64,000 nt of DNA from contig NZ_FNIX01000019.1 of the NCBI RefSeq assembly GCF_900104175.1, positions 62,001-126,000 on the forward strand, written 5' to 3'. How positions within the stretch are numbered: the stretch's first letter is position 1; every line of letters begins with the position of its first letter. The notes below the pieces were generated by a model, which ran no database searches, had not been told where the DNA came from, and saw nothing but the letters and a program-made list of their open reading frames with translations. Of this stretch, positions 45,601-52,319 are shown piece by piece. A program made the translations under genes and the position numbers. This DNA is from Lentzea jiangxiensis. Lineage in GTDB: Bacteria > Actinomycetota > Actinomycetes > Mycobacteriales > Pseudonocardiaceae.

Positions 45601-45841
45601 CGACTCGACGTACCGAACCGAGCAGGTGGGTCTTGCCGATGCCCTTGCGTCCCTGCAGTGCAAGTCCGATCGGGCTCGGCCCCGTGCTCGCTTTGGCGTC
45701 CGCAATGCCAGTCCTGATGCGGTGCTCCGCTCTGGGGTGCAGACCGTCGACGTGCGAAGGCGAGGTCTGCCAGACGTCATCCGGTGTCTCGGCGGAGTTG
45801 AAGCGCAACGCGGCGAGCGCTTCTCGCAGTTGCGCGGTCAT
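42653..45841 (-). CDS. Double P-loop ATPase: N-terminal AAA module plus C-terminal HerA/DUF87 module
   Basis: 1062 residues. N-terminal AAA+-like module: Walker A LQGRKGIGKTHLLG near 62-75, Walker B PCVIAVDQLDTLV near 235, then a helical region. The middle part (about 480-600) contains ERWVFRLIASSHGNRVLRRL and a KTRGEVAEFERSGG segment that I cannot assign, possibly nuclease-like. The C-terminal HerA/FtsK-type module has Walker A VFAGSGSGKTVLLRR near 684 and Walker B GGLMVMDEAQTIAPSG near 934, with LLLATQAPKGVHNQITGNAT. HerA proteins are hexameric DNA or RNA translocases. Last gene of the four-gene TIR operon; the start overlaps the previous stop (ATGA). Confidence 0.85.
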   Translation of the reverse strand: MTAQLREALAALRFNSAETPDDVWQTSPSHVDGLHPRAEHRIRTGIADAKASTGPSPIGLALQGRKGIGKTHLLGSVRRVVQREGGYFFLIELTSGQMFWDDVADAMRSELLRANDDGVFQLTVLLKQLCERAASSVEVTRAVLGEAPLIPDDLRALLNGLRQVDGRIAVECGDTIKALVLYASEHADIGRSYLEGLDELQDERRHWGLPVKPKRPQTLVRDISRILAMTGPCVIAVDQLDTLVNKSQDAFDDDTSNSELAQEIALISDGLMQLRETTRRTLTIVACLPNTWVKLGSIASDTVGDRFSTTPILSAIMDGGIARTLVEKWLGTIYQRKGIIPPHPTWPVAAEAFDSWQPMTPRELLKRIHAHAESCFHGEIEELRSFDEKQQPREEAVQSVAAVTAEQEFDDLAELDAEFARLRAKAGLAAADVKPHNEDEVMPALLLAGLRSWVTEIGNDDLTWHPEPQLDDNSLHAGLRHTVDEEKDVEERWVFRLIASSHGNRVLRRLRDARAAAENVRGRHLILIRNGAKGWTGAKTRGEVAEFERSGGRSIDVSDDDLRTFGALKEMWSTQSYQLFAWLAARKPASSTTFLRQIMPDPTRTTPRGGRQETRPPPRRKLEPPRLGPEPNPVQMPEPPSLPEVPQPHQGRQRQGAQEGEIVLGMDGEIRIALESLRKHAIVFAGSGSGKTVLLRRIVEECALQGVSAIVLDPNNDLARLGDAWPEPPGEWRPGDREAAAEYLAGTEVVVWTPGRAGGRPLVFHPLPDFAEVRGDEDEFVAAIEAAVARLVPHARIGNETKFAVRGRAVLKEALKHYARSDRRDLGGFVDLLAELPEGVSGLNSAPATAADLAETLRAAMVNDPLLGGRGEPTDPGVLLQPSAGKRARISVINFVGLPSDEQRQGFISQLQLEVFAWIKRNPAVDRPLGGLMVMDEAQTIAPSGGVTASTQTTILLASQARKYGLGLLLATQAPKGVHNQITGNATTQFFGRLNSPAQIAAATEMARAKGSSVADISRLERGQFYVTGDTFGFRRMLAPMCLSHHPPSPLRLEEVVERARQ

Positions 45842-46449
45842 GACGATTCCTCGATCGCGATGAGGTGCAAGTCCTCACCGCCGATCCGCACCGCGGCGGC
45901 GCGGTCGTCCGCGCTGAGCATCTTCGTGTTCGAGTCCGGTGCCAGGTGGACGGTCCCGGTCTTCAGCATCTCCAGCAGCACCTCGTCCACCTGGCTCTTC
46001 TCGGCTCCGTTCAACCGGGGGCGGATGCGGGCCAGGCGGATCCACTCCTCCGGCGCGCTGGCCAGGTCGCCGTAGACCGCTCGGATCAGCGACTCCAGGT
46101 CCTCAGATCGGACCGCCTCGACGAGCAGGCCGCGGCGGTGGAGAAACCCGATGACCCGGCGGAGCATCTCGGTGTGCGCCCGAGCCAGCGGTCCGGCATG
46201 GGTGGGCGCATCACCGCGGACGAGATCCTTCATGCACCACTCGACACCCTTGTCGGTGATCTCGTGCACAAGCTTGCCGGCCTCCTTCGAGGTCGACATC
46301 AGGTCGTCGTCGTTCAGCGGGCCGCGCACCTTCGGCGGCAGCTTGATCTTGAACCGGTCGGTCAACTCCTTGTGCGGGATGGCGCGGTCTTCCAGCATGA
46401 GCTGCATCAGTGCCGCTCGTGCCTGAGGGCTGTACGTCTCCGGCATCAC
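45838..46449 (-). CDS. Small protein of the TIR/HerA operon, probably winged helix
   Basis: 203 residues. The first 80 residues (ARAALMQLMLEDRAIPHKEL, KVRGPLNDDDLMSTSKEAGK, HEITDKGVEWCMKDL) look like a winged helix with ITDKGVEW in the position of the wing. The C-terminal half is helical (VDEVLLEMLKTGTVHLAPDS). No effector motif. It could be a DNA-binding regulator, sensor or adaptor between the KGGVGR ATPase and the double ATPase. The function is inferred from context only. Confidence 0.75.
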   Translation of the reverse strand: MMPETYSPQARAALMQLMLEDRAIPHKELTDRFKIKLPPKVRGPLNDDDLMSTSKEAGKLVHEITDKGVEWCMKDLVRGDAPTHAGPLARAHTEMLRRVIGFLHRRGLLVEAVRSEDLESLIRAVYGDLASAPEEWIRLARIRPRLNGAEKSQVDEVLLEMLKTGTVHLAPDSNTKMLSADDRAAAVRIGGEDLHLIAIEESS

Positions 46450-46457
46450 GCCGCCTT

Positions 46458-48101
46458 TCAGTCCGTGAACGCGTTGATTCGTCGATCGATGCGGGTGAGC
46501 AGTGCGCCCACCTCTGCGCGCAACCGCCCCGGTACCGGCACGCCGGTACCGTTGCTCCGGCTCTTGCTGAGCAGCATCAGGTCCGCCGACCGGTCGCGGA
46601 GGAGGTCCATGTCCCCGTCGTCGAGGGCGCTCGTCATCCCGCCCACCGCCTCCCCGAGCAGTGCGAGCCGTGCTTCGTAGGAAAGTTGGTCCGGCAGCTC
46701 GCGCAGGGCGGCCTCCGCGATGCGCAGCGCTTCGAGATCCGGCTCGGTCTCGGGCGCAGGGGCCGCCTTGATGAGGTCGTGCAGCTCACGCGCCACCTGC
46801 GCGGGCCGCCCGGTCGGGTCGAACTGCAGGTGCCGCAAGCTGCGCAGGAAGCCGGGTAGCAGCTCACGGTCCGTGCCTCGGGTGAGCAGGCAGAACATCT
46901 GCCGCTGAGACCCGTCCGGTCCGAGGGTGCGTCGCATGAAACGTTCCGCCTCGGTCAACTGCCACCGGCTCAGCGCACCGTCGACCACGAGGCAGAGGTG
47001 CTCGGCGGGATCGTCCGTCTGATCGAGGAATTCAGGGTCTCCCGACACCGACCTGTCGGCTGTCACCCCGAGCAACCGCAGTTCGGTGATGAGTTCCGTC
47101 CCAGTGCGCCAGAGCGTCCGCGGACTGGACACCAGAAGGTCCCAGTCGAACTTGCGGCGGTGTCGCGAGCGGGCCGCCGCCACGTAGGCGTCGCGGTTGT
47201 CAGCCAGGAGGTCGGTCCGGTCGAACTCCTGGGCGATCACCGCAGCGACGGTTTCCAGAGCGAACGAGATCTGGTCCGAGGACGGAGGTCGCTCGGCCAG
47301 CACCGGCAGCAGTTCGCCGAAGCTCCAGTACGAGATGTACGGCACCGTCAGATGTCGCACCATCTGTTCCGGAGTAACGCCCTTCACCAGCCAGTTGTTG
47401 AACAACGGCGCAACGACGCCGACGCACTTCTGCTGCCATTCCTCGGCCCGCTCGTACTCCATGCGGTTGTCGAGCCGAGATAGCACCGGCATCACCTGAT
47501 GACGTGGCCGGTCGTAAGGCAAGCGGTCCCGTGCCTGATCCGCGAGGTGGACGATGTCCACGACCTCGTTGAGGTTCTGCTCGTTGGCGGTGAACACCAC
47601 CACCAACCGGTCCGGCAGTTGCGCGGCGCAGATGCCGGCGATGTCCGAGACGCCGGTACGGCTGTCGATCAGCACGAAGTCGTACTTGGCAATCCATTCC
47701 TCGCGACGGTCCTCGAGGTATTCGGCGAAGCCCTGTTCGTAGAGCTCCTCCCAGTCGATCTCCTGCATCCGGTACGTGTAGGCGGCGTCGAGCTTGTTCC
47801 CCACCACTTTGCCCGCCGCCATCAGGTCGAGCACGCCACCCTCGACGTCGACACGAACCGTGTGTGCCGGAGGCACTTCAACCTTTTGGAGGAAGTCGTA
47901 AGCGAGATCCACCACACCGCTGTCCGGCACGTGGGAGAGGTGGGGGCGGAAGTAGAGGTGAAGACCGGGCGCTTCCAGGTCCCAGTCGACGGCGAGCACC
48001 CGATAGCCCCAGCGGGCGAGCAGCACCGCCGTGTTGGCCAGGGTGAAACTGCGCCCGACGCCGCCCTTGTAGGAGTAGAACGTGATCACGGTTCCGGACA
48101 T
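46458..48101 (-). CDS. KGGVGR-variant ParA/MinD-like ATPase with C-terminal TIR-like segment
   Basis: 547 residues. The deviant Walker A is FYSYKGGVGRSFTLANTAV (KGGVGR at 12-17), followed by LAVDWDLEAPGLHLYF and a switch/Walker B segment DFVLIDSRTGVSDIAG near 145. This is the ParA/MinD (SIMIBI) fold seen in actinomycete signalling proteins annotated as KGGVGR-motif ATPases. From about residue 330, the pattern LLVSSPRTLWRTG, LCLVVDGALSRWQLTEAERF, RQMFCLLTRGTDRELLPGF resembles a degenerate TIR domain. It overlaps the TIR gene by 16 nt, so they are likely to act together. Confidence 0.85.
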   Translation of the reverse strand: MSGTVITFYSYKGGVGRSFTLANTAVLLARWGYRVLAVDWDLEAPGLHLYFRPHLSHVPDSGVVDLAYDFLQKVEVPPAHTVRVDVEGGVLDLMAAGKVVGNKLDAAYTYRMQEIDWEELYEQGFAEYLEDRREEWIAKYDFVLIDSRTGVSDIAGICAAQLPDRLVVVFTANEQNLNEVVDIVHLADQARDRLPYDRPRHQVMPVLSRLDNRMEYERAEEWQQKCVGVVAPLFNNWLVKGVTPEQMVRHLTVPYISYWSFGELLPVLAERPPSSDQISFALETVAAVIAQEFDRTDLLADNRDAYVAAARSRHRRKFDWDLLVSSPRTLWRTGTELITELRLLGVTADRSVSGDPEFLDQTDDPAEHLCLVVDGALSRWQLTEAERFMRRTLGPDGSQRQMFCLLTRGTDRELLPGFLRSLRHLQFDPTGRPAQVARELHDLIKAAPAPETEPDLEALRIAEAALRELPDQLSYEARLALLGEAVGGMTSALDDGDMDLLRDRSADLMLLSKSRSNGTGVPVPGRLRAEVGALLTRIDRRINAFTD

Positions 48102-48694
48102 GGCTTGAACCTCGGCAAAGGCGGTCGCGGAGTGACGATCGGGTCGGGTAGCTCGACGATCGGCCAGTCGGGCTGCCAGTCGGGAACCTGGTTGACCAGT
48201 TCCACCAGATCCCGGGCCAGCCGCTTCACTTCCTGGTGGAACTGGAAGTAGTGGACGGTCTGCTGGTACACCGGATCGGGATGCGCGAATTCCTTGAAGT
48301 CGTGGTAACTGCGCATCCGTTCCTCCTCCGGGAAGTTCTCCGAATCAGAGAAGAGGATGGGATAGATCAATCCCTGAGGGATCTCGGTGGTGGCAAAACC
48401 CAGCATCTCCTCCCGAGCCCGCATGCTGTACAGCTCCGCCATGCACCAACCCGACGTGAAGTAGTGCGGTGTCATGACCTGGATCATGATCTTGCTGCGC
48501 CGCAGCGAGGTCTGCAGGTTGTGCGCCCACTGCACCGCTTTGGGCATGTGGCGGTCCATGTAGATCCTCGGCGTCGGCGCGCACTCGTCGGCGAGGCAGT
48601 CCTTCAGCTTGTTGTAGAAGTGGTTCAACAGCCATTTCTGGACGTTGCCCTGACGGCTGTAGCTGATGAAGAAATCGAACTCGTAGCCGGACAC
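48086..48694 (-). CDS. TIR-domain protein, probable NAD-cleaving effector
   Basis: 202 residues from the GTG at 48694, which places the TIR start (GYEFDFFISYSRQG) at the N-terminus as in relatives; in-frame starts upstream (ATG 48748, 48799) add a non-conserved leader, and no start has a good ribosome binding site. TIR features: FISYS at 9-13, HMPKAVQWAHNLQTSLRRSK, and the TSGWCMAELYSM motif containing the expected catalytic Glu (about residue 87). Bacterial TIR domains cleave NAD+ or make cyclic-ADPR-type signals. First gene of the operon; the AT-rich stretch at 48725-48780 is a plausible promoter. Confidence 0.85.
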   Translation of the reverse strand: MSGYEFDFFISYSRQGNVQKWLLNHFYNKLKDCLADECAPTPRIYMDRHMPKAVQWAHNLQTSLRRSKIMIQVMTPHYFTSGWCMAELYSMRAREEMLGFATTEIPQGLIYPILFSDSENFPEEERMRSYHDFKEFAHPDPVYQQTVHYFQFHQEVKRLARDLVELVNQVPDWQPDWPIVELPDPIVTPRPPLPRFKPCPEP

Positions 48695-48861
48695 GAGGAA
48701 CAACGGTAGATGCGGCACACGGTCGATAAAAGACAAAAAAGTGGGCATTTTCGGCCGTTGCGACCAAAAATTGGACAAAAACCGGGCGGGCGACTTCACG
48801 AACCCGGAACAGCGAGAAGCCCCCCGATCGACTTCGACCAGAAGGCTTCTTCGGTGCTGAG

Positions 48862-48933
<72 letters not shown>

Positions 48934-48934
48934 G

Positions 48935-49007
48935 AGCGGATGACGAGACTCGAACTCGCGACCCTCACCTTGGCAAGGTGATGCGCTACCAACTGCGCTA
49001 CATCCGC
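48935..49007 (-). tRNA. tRNA-Gly (GCC)
   Basis: 73 nt: acceptor GCGGATG, anticodon loop TTGCCAA (anticodon GCC), T-arm GCGAGTTCGAGTCTCGT, discriminator T. No encoded CCA. Identical to the copy at 49354-49426. Confidence 0.95.
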
Positions 49008-49117
49008 TTTGCTCCCCGGTTTCCCGCGGCGCGAGAGGAACTTTATCCGACGGTCCCCGGAAGTTCCAAATCGGCTGATCTCGAGGCCGACGCCCCCGCA
49101 GGCAGCCCCTGGCAACG

Positions 49118-49156
49118 CCAGCGGGGCCCGGTGCGATGTGCACCGGGCCCCGCTGG
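49118..49156. terminator. Long perfect hairpin between the two tRNA groups
   Basis: 17-bp perfect GC-rich stem (49118-49134 with 49140-49156), 5-nt loop. It separates the Gly-Cys-Val tRNA group upstream from the Gly-Val pair downstream on the minus strand. It lacks a T-run; it may be a terminator or processing/attenuation structure. Confidence 0.6.
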
Positions 49157-49166
49157 GTGATCCGAG

Positions 49167-49238
<72 letters not shown>

Positions 49239-49239
49239 G

Positions 49240-49311
49240 AGGCGGAGACGGGAATCGAACCCGTGTACAGGGCTTTGCAGGCCCTTGCCTAAACCACTCG
49301 GCCACTCCGCC
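49240..49311 (-). tRNA. tRNA-Cys (GCA)
   Basis: 72 nt: acceptor GGCGGAG, anticodon stem AGGGC/GCCCT with loop CTGCAAA (anticodon GCA), T-arm ACGGGTTCGATTCCCGT, discriminator T. Confidence 0.95.
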
Positions 49312-49353
49312 AGGAGCATGAGTCCACAGTGAAACTCCACTAGGGACTCACAG

Positions 49354-49426
49354 AGCGGATGACGAGACTCGAACTCGCGACCCTCACCTTGGCAAGGTGA
49401 TGCGCTACCAACTGCGCTACATCCGC
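49354..49426 (-). tRNA. tRNA-Gly (GCC), second copy
   Basis: 73 nt, identical to 48935-49007; anticodon GCC. First tRNA of the five-gene array in the transcribed direction. Confidence 0.95.
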
Positions 49427-49532
49427 GTACATCACTGACTTCGTGATGTTGAAACTACCTTATACGAGGGGTTCAAGCGGTTTTCACCGGGGGTGCCCGC
49501 TTCGCCTTCGCGGGCCCCCTACCTCGGGTTAT

Positions 49533-49958
49533 TCAGCTCAGGTCGTTCGAGATGAGGTGCGTGAGCGCCTCGTCGACGTTGACCCAGAGGTGCTCGTTGC
49601 CCGGCACGACCACGTCGTAGGTGCGGTCGAGGAAGTCGGCGAGCTCCTGGGCGGACGCCTCGAACATGGCGTGGCCGGACGGGGAGCTCAGCTCGATCAC
49701 GACGACCTCGGGGTCGTCGGCGGCGGGGCGGATCCGGACGTCACCGTCGCCGGCGTCGGCGATGAGACCGTCTGCGAGCAGGTCGCGGGCGTACACCCAC
49801 TCGACCCAACCGGCGCGGCCGGTGCGGAACGCGGCGACTACCGCGTACGGGTCCTTCGTGTCGTATCGCAGCTCCACCTGAACCGGAACCGCAGGGGTCC
49901 TCGGCGCCAGCAGGTCGAAGACCGCTGTCGAGCGGAGCGTCACGTGATCGTTGCGCAT
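49533..49958 (-). CDS. ssgB: SsgA/SsgB-family sporulation and cell-division regulator
   Basis: 141 residues. Matches SsgB-like proteins closely: VPVQVELRYDTKDPYAVVAA, GWVEWVYARDLLADGL, DVRIRP, VVIELSSPSGHAMFEA and FLDRTYDVVVPG. In streptomycetes SsgB recruits FtsZ to septum sites in aerial hyphae; here it probably helps position septa. The symbol is assigned on overall similarity; other SALP members cannot be fully excluded. Confidence 0.9.
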   Translation of the reverse strand: MRNDHVTLRSTAVFDLLAPRTPAVPVQVELRYDTKDPYAVVAAFRTGRAGWVEWVYARDLLADGLIADAGDGDVRIRPAADDPEVVVIELSSPSGHAMFEASAQELADFLDRTYDVVVPGNEHLWVNVDEALTHLISNDLS

Positions 49959-50190
49959 CGTCGTTACCCTCTTCTCCCTTCCCGGTCAATGAAACGACCG
50001 AGTACCTCAGTTGTGACGTGCATGTGGCGAGGAACGCTCGCGATCCGGGGTCAGATCACCCCATTGGGTCAGCTCGACTCCGCAACGCGACCGCTTGCAC
50101 GCACTCCGTGTCCTCCTCGCTCGTCAGCAGATGTTCAGCGACCCCCATCTTGCTGGGTCTAACCTGAACCCGGTACCGGCTGTTGCGCGA

Positions 50191-50838
50191 ATGTTGGACG
50201 TGAGGACATCTCTGGTGGCTGAACCGCCCGGCCCGGCCGCTGCGCCACGCGACGGCCGGCCGACTGATTTCGAGCTGGTGCAAAGGCTCGCACAGGGCGA
50301 TCGGCCGGCGTTCGGTGAGCTGTACGACAGGTACGGCACACCAGCTTATTCGCTGGCCAGACGCATCTGCGTGGACCCGGAACTGGCCGAGGACGTCGTC
50401 CAGGAGGCCTTCCTCGCGCTCTGGCGGCACCCCGCCAGGTTCGACCCCACCCGCGGAAGTTTCGGCACCTGGTTGATGACCTTGGTTCACCACCGCGCGG
50501 TGGATGCCGTACGTAAAGAGAACACTCAAAGGCGCCGAACTGTTCCCCTCACCGACGACGTGTCCCCGCCTCCCACCGAGGGCTCGGACCACGCGGCGTT
50601 GGTCAGCGTGGTGAGCGCCGAGGTCCGAGCAGCGCTCCACACGTTGCCCGAAGAGCAGCGCCAAGTGATAGCCCTTGCTTATCTGGGCGGCTACACGCAG
50701 TGCGAGGTTGCGAAGCTGACAGGCGTGCCACTGGGGACTGTGAAATCGCGCACGTTCGCTGCCATAAGACGTCTGAGAGGGACGTTGGGGAACTTGTGGA
50801 CCGGCGAGACCGGAGAGACGACGGGAGCACACCGGTGA
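50191..50838 (+). CDS. ECF RNA polymerase sigma factor (SigK-like)
   Basis: 215 residues from the ATG at 50191; GTGs at 50200 and 50215 are alternatives, the last with GAGGA upstream. Sigma region 2: AFGELYDRYGTPAYSLARRI, LAEDVVQEAFLALWR; region 4: LPEEQRQVIALAYLGGYTQC, PLGTVKSRTFAAIRRLRGTL. Coupled by a GTGA overlap to an RskA-type anti-sigma gene, the usual pair for an envelope or redox-responsive ECF sigma factor. Confidence 0.92.
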   Translation: MLDVRTSLVAEPPGPAAAPRDGRPTDFELVQRLAQGDRPAFGELYDRYGTPAYSLARRICVDPELAEDVVQEAFLALWRHPARFDPTRGSFGTWLMTLVHHRAVDAVRKENTQRRRTVPLTDDVSPPPTEGSDHAALVSVVSAEVRAALHTLPEEQRQVIALAYLGGYTQCEVAKLTGVPLGTVKSRTFAAIRRLRGTLGNLWTGETGETTGAHR

Positions 50839-51623
50839 ACGGCGACCCGTGCGCCCAGGAGGAGCTCGCCGTCGGCTGGGCGATGCACTCCTTGGAGCCC
50901 GACGAGGAAGCACTGGTCCGCGACCACCTGCCGGCCTGCCCCGCGTGCCGGAGCACGGTGCGGGCGACGCAGGAGGTCTTGGCGGGCATCGGCGGAGCGC
51001 TCCGCCAGGAGCAGCCACCACCCCGCCTGCGCGCGAGGCTGATGGAGCAGATCGAGCACACCCCGCAGGAGCCCCCTGCGCACGACCACACCCCGCGCCA
51101 CGCGGCGGCCCCGATCCCGCTGCGCCCGCAACACCGCCGCCGCACCGGCCGCGCGCTGCTGGCCGCGGCCGCCGCAGCCGCCGTCCTGGCGGGAGGCGGC
51201 TACCTCGGCGTGCGCGTGAACCAGCTCTCGAACCAGGTGACGGCCTCCGAAGCCCGCACCAACGACCTGAACACGGCCCTCTCGCTGGCCGCCGACCCGA
51301 GCACGAACAGGGCGGTCCTGCGCACCGACAAGGGTGACGAGGTGGCCGTCGTCCTCTCGAACTCGTCCGCCGCCGCCGTGGTGCCGAAGGGCCTGAAACC
51401 GAACGACCCGGGCCATGTTTACGTAGTTTGGGGTGCGAGCACGAAAGCGCCGGTACCGTTGGCGATGTTCGACGTTCGAGCCGGTTCGACCGACCCGCGA
51501 CTGCTGGCCTGGTCGTCCGAAGCGCACAAGCACACGACCTTCGCGGTGTCGCTCGAACCAGGCCGCCAGCTCCCGCCGGAACCCTCGGACGTGGTGGCGG
51601 GAGGCCAGGTTGCACCCGCCTGA
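50835..51623 (+). CDS. RskA-type anti-sigma factor with zinc-binding domain
   Basis: 262 residues from the GTG at 50835. N-terminal anti-sigma domain with the zinc motif HLPACPAC (HxxxCxxC), one membrane helix (ALLAAAAAAAVLAGGGYLGV, about 116-135), then an extracytoplasmic RskA domain (VYVVWGASTKAPVPLAMFDV). Would hold the ECF sigma factor at the membrane until regulated proteolysis or a redox change. Confidence 0.92.
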   Translation: MNGDPCAQEELAVGWAMHSLEPDEEALVRDHLPACPACRSTVRATQEVLAGIGGALRQEQPPPRLRARLMEQIEHTPQEPPAHDHTPRHAAAPIPLRPQHRRRTGRALLAAAAAAAVLAGGGYLGVRVNQLSNQVTASEARTNDLNTALSLAADPSTNRAVLRTDKGDEVAVVLSNSSAAAVVPKGLKPNDPGHVYVVWGASTKAPVPLAMFDVRAGSTDPRLLAWSSEAHKHTTFAVSLEPGRQLPPEPSDVVAGGQVAPA

Positions 51624-51645
51624 ATCCCAACAGGATGATCGACAC

Positions 51646-52071
51646 ATGACGAAGCCCGACGTGAAGCCCGAGGACGAGCACAAGGGCTGGCGCCACTGGT
51701 TCCACCGCAACCCGGCGCTGAACCTCGCCTACCGCATCGGCGTGGGCGTGATCGGCGGCATCGTGCTGGTCGCGGGCGTCATCATGATCCCGTACCCCGG
51801 CCCGGGCTGGCTCGTGGTCTTCGCGGGCCTCGCGATCCTCGCGACGGAGTTCGAGTGGGCGGGCCGAGTCCTCAAGTTCGCGAAGCGCTACTACGACCGC
51901 TGGGTCGAGTGGCTCAAGCGCCAGCCGTCCTGGGTCCGCGGCCTCGTGATGGCCGGCGTCTGCGGCATCGTCCTCGTCACCTGCTACCTCCTCAACGTGT
52001 TCGCGCTGGTAGGCGGCTGGTTCGGCCTTGAGTGGAGCTGGTTGCAGAGCCCGATTTTTGGTTCTCGTTGA
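51646..52071 (+). CDS. PGPGW-motif membrane protein (TIGR02611 family)
   Basis: 141 residues. Helix 1 GVGVIGGIVLVAGVIMIPYP is followed by the family PGPGW motif and a second helix LVVFAGLAILATEFEWAG; further helices near 100-130. Small actinobacterial inner-membrane protein of unknown role. ATG at 51646. Confidence 0.9.
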   Translation: MTKPDVKPEDEHKGWRHWFHRNPALNLAYRIGVGVIGGIVLVAGVIMIPYPGPGWLVVFAGLAILATEFEWAGRVLKFAKRYYDRWVEWLKRQPSWVRGLVMAGVCGIVLVTCYLLNVFALVGGWFGLEWSWLQSPIFGSR

Positions 52072-52127
52072 TGATGTTGTAAGCTATGGCCACACCGCGA
52101 GAGCGGGACGGCAAGACAACAGAACAC

Positions 52128-52199
52128 GGGCGTTTAGCTCAGCGGGAGAGCGCTTCGTTCACACCGAAGAGGTCACTGGTTCGATCCCAGTATCGCCCA
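52128..52199 (+). tRNA. tRNA-Val (CAC), attachment site of an integrative element
   Basis: 72 nt: GGGCGTT acceptor, anticodon stem CTTCG/CGAAG with loop TTCACAC (anticodon CAC), T-arm CTGGTTCGATCCCAG, discriminator A. Its 3' half from 52157 onward is repeated perfectly at 61665-61709, so integration has kept the tRNA intact. Confidence 0.95.
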
Positions 52200-52201
52200 C
52201 A
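52157..52201 (+). other. attL core (45-bp direct repeat, left copy)
   Basis: Starts GTTCACACCGAAGAGG in the anticodon arm and runs to the tRNA 3' end plus two bases. Identical over 45 bp to 61665-61709; flanks differ at both ends, defining the repeat precisely. Confidence 0.93.
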
Positions 52202-52202
52202 C

Positions 52203-52248
52203 AAGCCGGAGGGGCTCTGATCTGCAGAGATCAGAGCCCCTCCGGCTT
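52203..52248. terminator. 21-bp stem hairpin between tRNA-Val and the integrase gene
   Basis: Perfect 21-bp stem (52203-52223 with 52228-52248, loop GCAG) followed by TTTC-type bases. It lies between the tRNA 3' end and the stop of the convergent integrase gene; a bidirectional terminator. Confidence 0.85.
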
Positions 52249-52319
52249 TCTGCGCACGCCGACGACCGCCCGCACTGGCCTGCGGGACACAAATCCGTAC
52301 ACAAACGGGGTCTACAAGG

